A stretch of 6,658 bases of DNA from JAEDES01 sp964470055 (GCA_964470055.1 CAYXZZ010000063.1:1-6658); one strand, 5' to 3'; shown: positions 1-6,297, numbered from the stretch's first letter. Notes: generated from the sequence alone by a model not told the origin. Numbers and translations: made by a program.

Positions 1-53
1 TTTGCTTCTATATATCGTGGTTAGATCATTTACACAAAGTTTTTTACACACTC

Positions 54-88
54 ATAACGATTTAAGTTTGTCTTAGTCGTTATTTTTT
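54..88 (+). terminator. Rho-independent terminator reading rightward
   Basis: A 7-bp perfect inverted repeat (ATAACGA at 54-60, TCGTTAT at 77-83) extends inward with weaker pairs and is followed directly by six T residues at 83-88. This is the layout of an intrinsic terminator for plus-strand transcription. On the minus strand the stem is preceded by A residues and has no U-tract after it, so it does not look like the end of the minus-strand gene beginning at 95. It probably serves a gene left of the window; no coding end in 1-53 can be assigned with confidence. Confidence 0.55.
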
Positions 89-94
89 GTATTT

Positions 95-970
95 TTATGC
101 GGCTTTTTTATGTTGTGTTGCTTCTTCTTTTTCCTCTATATTGGGATGTTCTTGAAGCATGGTTTTAAGTTCTATTAGTTTAGATTTTTGTTCTGAGATG
201 GTTGTATCAACGACTTTTGTTTCAGTCGTTGATGAACCAAATAATTGTTCGGAAAGGCCTGCGAAGGGACTGTTTTTAATTCTTTCTTCATCTGATATTT
301 GAGGTGAGGAATATAATTCTAGGTATGCTTTGTCATATGGGAGTTTTGGTTCTTCAGGATATTTTTGTGGTTTAAGTCCTAGATAGTGATTATGCATATT
401 TTCACGTCTTATCTTTGTACATTCTTCACGATATTTTCGTAGTTCTTTTGCATAAACTCTTTGATTTTGTAATTCTTCTTGATGATCATCCATTAAATGA
501 ACTAGTTGTCTATATAAGGGTGTCATAGTGATTGAATCATTTATTCCTAGGGCTTGGGATTTTTCTTGATAAGTATCATCTTTTTGATCATTTACTTCAT
601 TTTGTTGGTAGGCCCATCTTAAAATAATATCTTCAAGTAATTTATTTGAGATAAGTCCAAAAGGTTGATAGTTTTGGGCTTTGGTTTTAGGAATAGTTAT
701 ACAATTGGTTGTATTGATTAGACCTTCAATCGAATTGTTGGTGTGACAATTTATTCCTGGTTTTGTTTGGACATATTTTATATTTTGATTATAGATGTTT
801 CTGCTATAACCGTTTTTTTCTGTATGTTTTGTTTTAGATGTCATGGTAAAGCAATAAATGTTTTCATTATCACTACCAGCAATAACTACAGGATGTTCAT
901 TAGTATCTTTACGTCCGTTTTCAAAGTAAATATCATCATAGAAAAAGATTTCTGTAATATGTGTTGGCAT
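95..970 (-). CDS. Candidate toxin: MazF/PemK-like N-terminal domain with long charged C-terminal extension
   Basis: This 291-residue protein is the second gene of a two-gene unit. Its ATG shares one base with the upstream TAA (TAATG), so it is probably translated by coupling; its own Shine-Dalgarno (GGTGG, 7 bases before the ATG) is weak. Residues 26-120 follow the MazF/PemK pattern: HPVVI (26-30), a strand ending in MTSK (43-46), a segment like the 'S-V-x-L-x-x-I-x-T-I-x-K' strand pair (81-95, EGLINTT...ITIPK), then GLISNKLLEDII (105-116), matching the usual 'G-x-L-s-...-I' helix. Typical MazF proteins are about 110-120 residues. Here a polar, charged tail follows, with a likely long helix at 151-192 and a disordered, Glu/Lys/Thr-rich end. 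The Arg that normally precedes the Pro in 'RPVV' is His26, so nuclease activity is uncertain. The family call rests on eye-matched motifs only; a non-toxic accessory role is possible. Confidence 0.45.
   Translation of the reverse strand: MPTHITEIFFYDDIYFENGRKDTNEHPVVIAGSDNENIYCFTMTSKTKHTEKNGYSRNIYNQNIKYVQTKPGINCHTNNSIEGLINTTNCITIPKTKAQNYQPFGLISNKLLEDIILRWAYQQNEVNDQKDDTYQEKSQALGINDSITMTPLYRQLVHLMDDHQEELQNQRVYAKELRKYREECTKIRRENMHNHYLGLKPQKYPEEPKLPYDKAYLELYSSPQISDEERIKNSPFAGLSEQLFGSSTTETKVVDTTISEQKSKLIELKTMLQEHPNIEEKEEATQHKKAA
207..232. repeat. Perfect 8-bp inverted repeat inside the candidate toxin gene
   Basis: TCAACGAC at 207-214 and GTCGTTGA at 225-232 are exact reverse complements around a 10-base loop. 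The hairpin lies in the part of the toxin gene encoding the disordered tail. Its right arm plus loop (216-230) matches 67-81, in the downstream hairpin, at 13 of 15 bases, so the two hairpins look related. No T-run follows on either strand, so it is not a terminator. Confidence 0.5.
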
Positions 971-1509
971 TAGTAAACCACCAACTTTCCGGATGTATCG
1001 TCTCTAAAAACAATGAAATGATTTTGATCAGGACGATTATATTTTGAAAGACGTTCTTTTTCTTCTTCAGTAAGAGTAGTGTTGTTATGGACGAAGAAGA
1101 CATTTTTTCCTAGTAGTTCTACATATTCGTTGAAATCATATAATTTATGTCCTTCAAGATGACTTTTAATTTCATCACGAAAGTAGTTGGTTAGATTTTC
1201 AATATTGCAATTTTGAGCGTGAGTTAAGGCCAGAATTAAATATTTTGTTTCTTCGTAACCATAGACATGATTAATTGTTTTGATAATTTGTAGTTCTTCT
1301 TTGGAAAGGATTGTTTCTGTATTTGTGTCTGTTATACCAATATTAAAATCATTATTTTGAAAATTAAGCTCTGTACATTGAAGTTCTATGTTTTCAATAT
1401 TGTAGGCAAATTTTGTGTACAAACTTAATAGTTTTACACGCAAGTCATCATTATGAGCCAGAATGTTATTTTGTTTAAACCAAGTTGCAACTTCATTTAT
1501 GTTTCGCAT
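970..1509 (-). CDS. Panacea-domain (SocA/DUF4065-like) candidate antitoxin
   Basis: This 179-residue protein has no signal peptide or membrane segment. It resembles the Panacea antitoxin domain: an N-terminal 'A-x-x-F/Y-x-x-x-N...K-L-L-x-L-Y-x-x-F' helix pair (residues 7-38, with KLLSLY at 26-31), then LSKEELQIIKTINHVYG (68-84), which matches the family's 'Ls-x-e-e-x-x-x-i-x-x-V-x-x-x-Y-G' helix, and a following L-x-x-L-T-H (92-97). The family's middle 'GPV' motif is missing, so the match is divergent. Residues 130-179 form an extra C-terminal part. The ATG has a strong Shine-Dalgarno (GGAGG at 1517-1521, 7 bases away), and the gene overlaps the next by one base. Panacea proteins neutralise varied toxins encoded beside them, which fits the MazF-like neighbour; antitoxin-first order is also typical. 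The functional assignment is inference. Confidence 0.45.
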   Translation of the reverse strand: MRNINEVATWFKQNNILAHNDDLRVKLLSLYTKFAYNIENIELQCTELNFQNNDFNIGITDTNTETILSKEELQIIKTINHVYGYEETKYLILALTHAQNCNIENLTNYFRDEIKSHLEGHKLYDFNEYVELLGKNVFFVHNNTTLTEEEKERLSKYNRPDQNHFIVFRDDTSGKLVVY

Positions 1510-1580
1510 ATTTTAGCCTCCATTTATATTAGTTTATCATATTTTATAGTTATTTGGACATATTAGTAATGGTGATTATT
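1510..1580. promoter_or_regulatory. Divergent intergenic region of the candidate antitoxin and the oxidoreductase
   Basis: These 71 bases separate two start codons pointing away from each other and must hold promoters for both if each is transcribed on its own. The stretch is very AT-rich, with several -10-like hexamers (TATAGT at 1545-1550 on plus; TAAACT at 1531-1536 preceded by TG on minus). No good -35 is seen at the right distance on either strand, so exact promoters cannot be named. If both are used, their RNA polymerase sites would overlap. Confidence 0.3.
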
Positions 1581-3041
1581 ATGAAAAATACAAGTATTTG
1601 GTTAGATGGAGTAGAAAAACAGAAGTTTTCTAAGTTAAAAAAAGATCTTGATGTAGATGTGTTGATTGTTGGTGGAGGGATGACTGGTATTAGTACAGCC
1701 TATCATTTAAGTACAGGTGATTTAAGTGTTTGTTTAGTAGAGAAGAATAGACTATGTGAGGGAGTAACTAGTAAAACAACAGGCAAACTTACTTATTTAC
1801 AAGAAAATATTTATTCAAAATTAGTTAATTTTCATGGAGTTGAAAAGACAAAATTATATTTAGAATCTCAAAAGGATGCGATAAAGTTAGTTAAAGGTAT
1901 TGTTGATGCGAATAGAATTGACTGTGATTTGGAAAGAGTTTCTTCATATGTTTTTTCTGAGGATGATGATGGATCATTAGAAAAAGAAATTAATTTATTA
2001 AATAGTTTTGGGGTGAATGTTAAACTTACAAATGTTTTTCCAACAGGAGAGGATGTTAATAATGCATATTATGCAGATGATACTTATGTTTTTCATCCAA
2101 TTAAGTATTTAAGTAAATTAGTTGATATTTGTGTGGATAGAGGAGTTAGTTTTTATGAAAATACAAAGGTTGTTTCTATTGATGAAGTGGATGAGGGATT
2201 TATTTGTAAGTGTGATGATAATGTAATTAGGGCAAAATACGTTGTAATTGCGGTTCATTATCCGTACTTTTTATTTCCTTTTTTAATGCCGTTTAAAGCG
2301 TATTTGGAAAAATCTTATTTAGAGGCTTTTAAGGTAGATAAAAATTATAAATTTAGTGCGATTAATATTTCAAAGCCAATTGTTTCAACAAGATTTCATG
2401 AAGCGGATGGAGAGGTTTATCAATTATATTTAACTAATTCTCATAATTATTGCGTAAAAAATAATGAAGAGAAGAATTTTAGTGAATTACTTAGAAGTGT
2501 TGAGAAGGATGCTGATTATTTGTGGTCGAATAAGGATATTATAACTAATGATTTACTTCCTTATGTTGGGAGATTAAATGATAGTAATGTACTGATTGGA
2601 ACTGGTTATAATACATGGGGAATGACTAATGGAAGTTTAGCGGGAAAAATACTGGCAGATATTATTTTGGATAGAAAAAATAGATATGTTGAACTTTTTA
2701 ATCCGCATAGAAAAGTGAATTTAGGAAGTTTTCTTAGTTTTCCGGTGGCACTTTGGAGTAGTACGTATTCATTTATTAAGACAAAGGTGAGTAAAAATAA
2801 GTCTTGGTATTCTGATAATGTTAGATTTGAAACTAGAAATGGAAAGAGTGTGGGAATTTATATTGATGAGGAAAATGAAGAGCATGTGGTATATAATATA
2901 TGTCCACATATGAAGTGTAGTTTAATTTTTAATGAAGTAGAAAAGACATGGGATTGTCCATGTCATGGTTCAAGATTTAATATTGATGGAAAGTCAATTG
3001 AAGGGCCAAGTAATTATGATATTACTTTTAAAGATGAATAG
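1581..3041 (+). CDS. FAD-dependent oxidoreductase with C-terminal Rieske [2Fe-2S] domain (YhfW-like)
   Basis: A DadA/glycine-oxidase-type flavoprotein fused to a Rieske domain, as in Bacillus YhfW. Numbered from the ATG at 1581 (486 residues), the FAD-binding Rossmann motif is V-G-G-G-M-T-G at 30-36, followed by an acidic residue in LVEK for ribose contact and the T-S-K-T-T-G-K-L-T segment typical of this group. A second FAD-contact region, GYNTWGMTNGSLAG, lies before the linker. The Rieske boxes are C441-P-H443-M-K-C446 and C459-P-C461-H462; C441, H443, C459 and H462 should hold the cluster and C446/C461 form the usual disulfide. Length is normal for the family. TTG at 1554 would add nine residues, but GGTGA at 1571-1575 sits correctly before 1581. 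The substrate is unknown; a soluble cytoplasmic redox role is likely. The short gap to the next gene suggests an operon. Confidence 0.9.
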   Translation: MKNTSIWLDGVEKQKFSKLKKDLDVDVLIVGGGMTGISTAYHLSTGDLSVCLVEKNRLCEGVTSKTTGKLTYLQENIYSKLVNFHGVEKTKLYLESQKDAIKLVKGIVDANRIDCDLERVSSYVFSEDDDGSLEKEINLLNSFGVNVKLTNVFPTGEDVNNAYYADDTYVFHPIKYLSKLVDICVDRGVSFYENTKVVSIDEVDEGFICKCDDNVIRAKYVVIAVHYPYFLFPFLMPFKAYLEKSYLEAFKVDKNYKFSAINISKPIVSTRFHEADGEVYQLYLTNSHNYCVKNNEEKNFSELLRSVEKDADYLWSNKDIITNDLLPYVGRLNDSNVLIGTGYNTWGMTNGSLAGKILADIILDRKNRYVELFNPHRKVNLGSFLSFPVALWSSTYSFIKTKVSKNKSWYSDNVRFETRNGKSVGIYIDEENEEHVVYNICPHMKCSLIFNEVEKTWDCPCHGSRFNIDGKSIEGPSNYDITFKDE

Positions 3042-3049
3042 ATTTAATA

Positions 3050-3068
3050 ATTAAACATATTGTTTAAT
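3050..3068. repeat. AT-rich hairpin between oxidoreductase and DUF5661-like gene
   Basis: ATTAAAC (3050-3056) and GTTTAAT (3062-3068) pair around a 5-base loop, directly before the ribosome binding site of the next gene. No T-run follows, so termination is unlikely. It may be an RNA stability or processing element, or simply a by-product of AT-rich sequence. Confidence 0.3.
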
Positions 3069-3079
3069 AGGTGAAGAGT

Positions 3080-3370
3080 ATGTTTAGTGTTGAAGATGTT
3101 GTGAGAGTTGCGAAAATGTTAGGAGTTAGTTTTGATAAATTTACGTTAGAAGATTTAGTGACAGGTATTAATATTGAGTTAGAACATGGAACAAGAAATC
3201 CAATGACTAATGTTACTAATGATAATTTGATTGTGACAATGAAGATTGCGCTAGCGCATTTAAATGAGTTTCCGGATTACTATAATAAAGATTATGGACT
3301 TCCGGCGTTTGAAAAGAGTTTACAGAATAGAAGATATAAAAATATAAAAAAAGACCATTGGTTTTATTAA
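3080..3370 (+). CDS. DUF5661-like small conserved protein
   Basis: A 96-residue soluble protein of unknown function. It shows the hallmark pattern of the DUF5661 family: an N-terminal helix with a G-V-x-x-D/x-K turn (AKMLGVSFDKF, 11-21), ELEHG at 33-37, an N-V-T-N-D segment (44-48), KIALAHL at 55-61 and PDYY at 65-68. The conserved Glu/His residues in ELEHG and ALAHL might form a metal or active site, but that is speculation. The ATG at 3080 is preferred over GTG at 3071 because AGGTGA (3069-3074) lies 5 bases upstream and would otherwise overlap the start. It follows the Rieske oxidoreductase by 38 bases on the same strand, so co-transcription is likely. Its last five codons and stop lie in a hairpin shared with the converging nucleotidase gene. 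Confidence 0.75.
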   Translation: MFSVEDVVRVAKMLGVSFDKFTLEDLVTGINIELEHGTRNPMTNVTNDNLIVTMKIALAHLNEFPDYYNKDYGLPAFEKSLQNRRYKNIKKDHWFY

Positions 3371-3380
3371 CTAATGGTTT
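3346..3380. terminator. Shared bidirectional terminator of converging genes
   Basis: A 10-bp stem (3354-3363 with 3369-3378, one G-U pair) closes a 5-base loop, TTATT. On the minus strand it is followed by C and seven T residues (complement of 3346-3352), making a strong terminator for the nucleotidase operon. On the plus strand only TTTAATATT follows, so termination of the oxidoreductase/DUF5661 unit is weaker. Both stop codons (TAA 3368-3370 plus, TAG 3371-3373 minus) lie within the hairpin. Confidence 0.8.
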
Positions 3381-4162
3381 AATATTGGAAGAATTTCTAA
3401 TAGTTCGTCATAACTGGTATTGGTACAGACAATATCAAATGTTTCTTCATAGTATGGTCTATTTTCTGTGACTTTTTCTTCTAGGAAACCAATTTTTAAG
3501 GCATTTGGATCAGATGTCATATAGGCATCTCCTGTATTGTCACCTAGTAAAATTATATTAGAACGATTGGATATGTATTGTTTTATTTCTGGAGATAGGG
3601 AAATTTCATTTTTATTTTGAGAATGAATTAGGGCTGATTTGACTCCTGTTGCGATGCCATTTTTAAAATCTAGATAGTTAGAAATTATATGAATGTTGTC
3701 ATAATAACAGTTGATTGATTTTAAAAAGGCTTCGAGAAAGTCACCAATTCCGGCGGAAATAATAATTAGCGGAATATTTAGTAGATTTAATTTTTCTAAA
3801 AATTCTTTGGCTCCTGCTCGAAGAGTCATTATATTTGGTTTAGATGCTTCTTTAATAATTGTTTCTTCAGATAAATGGTATTTTACGAATAATTCTAGGT
3901 GTTTTGACCACCAGTCGTTCATGGCAGTTTTTCTTTCATTGAAAGAGATGGTTTCATCGATTTCGATTGGTCTATATTGTTCTAGGAGTTTAATCCTTTC
4001 TATTTTATATTCATCGGGCATAATGTTACTGTTTTCCAATATTCCCCAAGATGTAATACTATCTTTTGAAGTGATTGTATGATCAAAATCGGCTAGGATA
4101 TAGATAGAATCATTTGTCCAATGTGATATTCTTTCGAGAGTATTTTCTTTTATTGAGATCAT
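3371..4162 (-). CDS. UMPH-1-type HAD 5'-nucleotidase (NT5C3-like)
   Basis: A haloacid dehalogenase superfamily phosphatase of the pyrimidine 5'-nucleotidase (UMPH-1, cytosolic nucleotidase III) family, expected to remove phosphate from nucleoside monophosphates with Mg2+. In the 263-residue form, motif I is DFDHT (25-29: D25 nucleophile, D27 acid/base), motif II is IISAGIGDFLE (S136), the motif III lysine is probably K184, and motif IV is LGDNTGD (D208, D212). Family-specific stretches include EQYRPIEID (61-69), WW (84-85), NIHIISNYLDF (156-166) and KIGFLEEKV (223-231), all close to the animal enzyme. The start at 4162 is chosen because AAAGGAG (4167-4173) lies 4 bases upstream; an ATG at 4186 would overlap the previous gene and place this site inside the coding region. 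It sits 11 bases after the PHP gene, so the two are co-transcribed. Substrate preference cannot be read from sequence. Confidence 0.9.
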   Translation of the reverse strand: MISIKENTLERISHWTNDSIYILADFDHTITSKDSITSWGILENSNIMPDEYKIERIKLLEQYRPIEIDETISFNERKTAMNDWWSKHLELFVKYHLSEETIIKEASKPNIMTLRAGAKEFLEKLNLLNIPLIIISAGIGDFLEAFLKSINCYYDNIHIISNYLDFKNGIATGVKSALIHSQNKNEISLSPEIKQYISNRSNIILLGDNTGDAYMTSDPNALKIGFLEEKVTENRPYYEETFDIVCTNTSYDELLEILPILNH

Positions 4163-4173
4163 AGAACTCCTTT

Positions 4174-5043
4174 CTAGTTGAACCATTCTTTAATATATTT
4201 TTCATCGATATTTAGATTGTTGTTGCCGGTTCCTAAATTATGTTTTGTTTTTCTTGTACCATGAAAGTCACTGCCACCACTTATGTACATATTTCTTTCT
4301 TGACATAATGATAAGAGATACTTTGATTGTTCTTCTGTGAAAGTTGTATAAAAACATTCTAGGCCATCTAAGTCATAATTTTTGATGATGTTTAGTAATT
4401 CTTTAGCAATGTTAGGAGAATAGGCATAGGTATGGGCTAGAAAGGCTAAACCATTTGCTTCATGAATCATATCAATTGTTTTTTCTAAGGATGGAAATAG
4501 TGATGATTCATCAACGTACAATGGACTTTTAGGATTATAAACTTCGTTTCTTGTGAAGCCTGAATCTGTAGTTAAAGATTCTTCGTATAAGAAAAATTTA
4601 TTATTTTCTGGATATTTTTTGATTTCTTTAACAAAGGCAATTCGAGAGGACTCGATTTTAGGATTAAAGATAATGTTTTCCTCGTCGAAAGTTACACCGA
4701 TTTTGCGATATCTATTTTTGATTAGTTCAAATTCTTTTAGTTGTTTTTCTTCAAATGTTAAAACGTTTGTCTTTAAAAGTTCTTGCATTTTGTTTAAATC
4801 AAAATTATAGCCTAGTATTTCGATTGTTTCACCTTTATAGGTTGTGGTTATTTCAACTCCTGTGATTATTTTTCCTTTAAATAGCATTCTAGTAGAGTAT
4901 TCTTTTAGGTCAGTGTATGCTGCGATGGTGTTGTGGTCTGTAATGGAAAGGTGAGTTAGACCAATTTTTTCTGCTTCGCGTAATAGTTCTTCAGTGGTTG
5001 TAGAACCATCTGAATGTTTTGTATGGGTATGTATATCTATCAT
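4174..5043 (-). CDS. PHP-domain metal-dependent phosphoesterase (TrpH/YciV-like)
   Basis: A 289-residue PHP-family hydrolase, of the same general type as RNase AM/YciV and other nucleotide or RNA 5'-end phosphatases. The metal-binding residues are visible in order: H5-T-H7 and D12 (HTHTKHSDG), D36-H37 (ITDHNT), E64 (GVEIT), H204 (LAHT), likely E229 (DGLEC) and D259-F-H261 (GGSDFHG). Residues 85-185, between the E64 and H204 parts, probably form the helical insertion that gives substrate specificity in YciV-type proteins. No signal peptide is present. AAGGAG lies 7 bases before the ATG. It is the first gene of a two-gene operon with the nucleotidase, suggesting a shared role in breaking down nucleotides or short RNA products; that role is inference. 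A histidinol-phosphatase role is less likely given the motif context. Confidence 0.85.
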   Translation of the reverse strand: MIDIHTHTKHSDGSTTTEELLREAEKIGLTHLSITDHNTIAAYTDLKEYSTRMLFKGKIITGVEITTTYKGETIEILGYNFDLNKMQELLKTNVLTFEEKQLKEFELIKNRYRKIGVTFDEENIIFNPKIESSRIAFVKEIKKYPENNKFFLYEESLTTDSGFTRNEVYNPKSPLYVDESSLFPSLEKTIDMIHEANGLAFLAHTYAYSPNIAKELLNIIKNYDLDGLECFYTTFTEEQSKYLLSLCQERNMYISGGSDFHGTRKTKHNLGTGNNNLNIDEKYIKEWFN

Positions 5044-5064
5044 TTTGTTACTCCTTATGATTTG

Positions 5065-5073
5065 ATTATATCA
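5065..5073 (-). promoter_or_regulatory. Extended -10 promoter of the PHP/nucleotidase operon
   Basis: On the minus strand the sequence reads TGATATAAT: a perfect TATAAT with the TG extension one base upstream. No good -35 hexamer is seen at 16-18 bases, which is acceptable for extended -10 promoters. Transcription would begin about 15 bases before the ATG at 5043, leaving just room for the Shine-Dalgarno. Confidence 0.6.
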
Positions 5074-5136
5074 TATGTTTTAAAATATTGAAGAAAAATG
5101 CTATGGACTTAAGTTGATGTTGAATTATGGATAATG

Positions 5137-5159
5137 AAAAAAGAAGTAAAAACTTCTTT
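5137..5159 (-). terminator. Terminator of the cotJ operon
   Basis: An 8-bp perfect stem (AAAGAAGT 5140-5147 with ACTTCTTT 5152-5159, loop of four) reads on the minus strand into a T-run (complement of 5137-5142). It overlaps the cotJC stop codon at 5158-5160 and separates the spore-coat operon from the PHP operon promoter. Confidence 0.75.
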
Positions 5160-5826
5160 AATATCTTAATAAATCGTTTAAATTGTTGAAGATGTTTGTG
5201 TTATCTGTTGTTGTGTTTGAAGATTGGGTGTTTACTTGATCCATCATATTAACTTTTTGCATTTTGCCGGATTTAATCATTCGTTGGTAATGTTCGAATA
5301 GTTCTTTGAATCTAGCATAATGAACAATTTCACGTTGTCTTAACCAGACTAGTGGTCCGATAACATCTGGATCGTTAGTTAAATCAATTAGATTCTCATA
5401 GGTTGCACGGGCTTTTTGTTCAGCGGCCATATTTTCGGCAAGATCGGCAAGTGGATCTCCAGTGGTTGCGAAGTAGGCAGTTGTGAATGGTACACCATTG
5501 GCATCTGTTGGAAATAGTGCTTTACTGTGCTCAGCATAGTGAGCGTCAAGACCTGCTTCACGTAGTTCTTCCATAGTGGCATTTTGCATTAGTTGATAAA
5601 TCATTGTGGAAATCATCTCAACGTGTCCAAGTTCTTCGGTTCCAATATCAGTAAGAAGTGCTTTACCACGACTATCTGGCATAGTATATCTTTGATTTAG
5701 GTAACGAAGAGCGGCTCCTAGTTCCCCATTTGGTCCACCATATTGGGTAACTAAATATTTGGCCATTCTTAAATCTTTTTTAGTAATGTTGATTGGATAT
5801 TGTAATCTTTTTGTATAATTAAACAT
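5158..5826 (-). CDS. cotJC: CotJC spore-coat protein, manganese-catalase family
   Basis: A 222-residue four-helix-bundle protein of the CotJC/manganese catalase family. The metal ligands line up with those of dimanganese catalase: E35 (GELGAAL), E65 and H68 (GTEELGHVEM), E136 (AAEQKAR) and H169 (REIVHYARF). All five are present, so hydrogen peroxide breakdown is plausible, though CotJC is best known as an inner spore-coat component that depends on CotJA. The core ends near residue 188. The tail is Asn/Thr-rich and probably disordered, making the protein longer than Bacillus CotJC (about 189 residues). It is the second gene of the operon and overlaps its neighbour by 8 bases (ATGTTTAA), with GGAGG (5836-5840) inside the neighbour's last codons, consistent with coupled translation. 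The alternative, a general cytoplasmic Mn-catalase, is less likely given the CotJB neighbour. Confidence 0.92.
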   Translation of the reverse strand: MFNYTKRLQYPINITKKDLRMAKYLVTQYGGPNGELGAALRYLNQRYTMPDSRGKALLTDIGTEELGHVEMISTMIYQLMQNATMEELREAGLDAHYAEHSKALFPTDANGVPFTTAYFATTGDPLADLAENMAAEQKARATYENLIDLTNDPDVIGPLVWLRQREIVHYARFKELFEHYQRMIKSGKMQKVNMMDQVNTQSSNTTTDNTNIFNNLNDLLRY

Positions 5827-6277
5827 TAAATCTATCCTCCCATGGCCATGGACTTTGTTCCCACATAAATGGGATTTGATCTAGAGAGTTGCTTTTTAAT
5901 GTTAGTGGACCATATTTTGATTCATATTCTTTAGTTAATTCACTTGATTTTTGACGATAGTCGTTAAATAGTCTAATCATACTTGTATCGTTAGGGTATA
6001 GGTCTAGATATAAATTAATTTCATGAGCAGCAAAATTCATTTGTGAAAGTTCTAAAAAGAGTCTTTCTTGCTCGTTTGAGGCGCGCAAAGTGTCTGGTCT
6101 ATAATTTTTATATTGGTCATATAGATCAGCAAATAAGTTTCCTCGGTTGTAGCCTTCTGTTGGCGTAACTAAGGATGGATTGCCAGTATTTACGTTTGAT
6201 GTAATATTTCTGGTAGGATATAGATTAGTTGGCAAACTTCTATACCAGTCATTATTTAAATAAGTATAGTTATTCAT
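5819..6277 (-). CDS. cotJB: CotJA-like/CotJB fused spore-coat protein
   Basis: A 152-residue protein. Residues 70-147 are clear CotJB: the ERLFLELSQMNFAAHEINLYLD helix region (71-92), YPND (94-97), LTKEYESKYGPLT (114-126) and the WPWE signature (144-147). Upstream, residues 38-62 (VTPTEGYNRGNLFADLYDQY...) match the 'G-x-x-x-G-x-L/I-F-x-x-L-Y-x-P/Q-Y' core of CotJA, normally a separate small protein. The rest of the N-terminus is Asn/Thr-rich. No separate cotJA is visible before it, so this looks like a CotJA-CotJB fusion. The ATG at 6277 has GGGAG (6283-6287) 5 bases upstream; an ATG five codons earlier would contain this site and is rejected. The protein is expected in the spore coat, made in the mother cell. 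A sigma-E-type promoter could not be identified with confidence. Confidence 0.88.
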   Translation of the reverse strand: MNNYTYLNNDWYRSLPTNLYPTRNITSNVNTGNPSLVTPTEGYNRGNLFADLYDQYKNYRPDTLRASNEQERLFLELSQMNFAAHEINLYLDLYPNDTSMIRLFNDYRQKSSELTKEYESKYGPLTLKSNSLDQIPFMWEQSPWPWEDRFNV

Positions 6278-6297
6278 AATTTCTCCCTTCATAGTAG

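Noticed and set aside
29..50. Direct repeat TTTACACA, two copies 14 bases apart
   Set aside because: Only two short AT-rich copies at the window edge; not enough to call an att site, iteron or origin.
1..76. Possible 3' end of a plus-strand gene at the left edge
   Set aside because: All three frames stop within 76 bases, and too little is visible to choose one or to recognise a protein; the terminator at 54-88 is the only support.
743..973. 76-residue open frame on the plus strand
   Set aside because: Lies opposite the candidate toxin gene, has no Shine-Dalgarno, and has a hydrophobic composition that follows from the other strand's AT-rich codons.
3711..4082. 123-residue open frame on the plus strand
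   Set aside because: Antisense to the well-supported UMPH-1 nucleotidase; no ribosome binding site and no recognisable motif.
4553..4810. 85-residue open frame on the plus strand
   Set aside because: Antisense to the PHP gene; Ser/Phe/Leu-rich shadow translation.
5388..5582. 64-residue open frame on the minus strand inside cotJC
   Set aside because: Another frame of a gene whose catalytic residues are all in the cotJC frame; no start signal.
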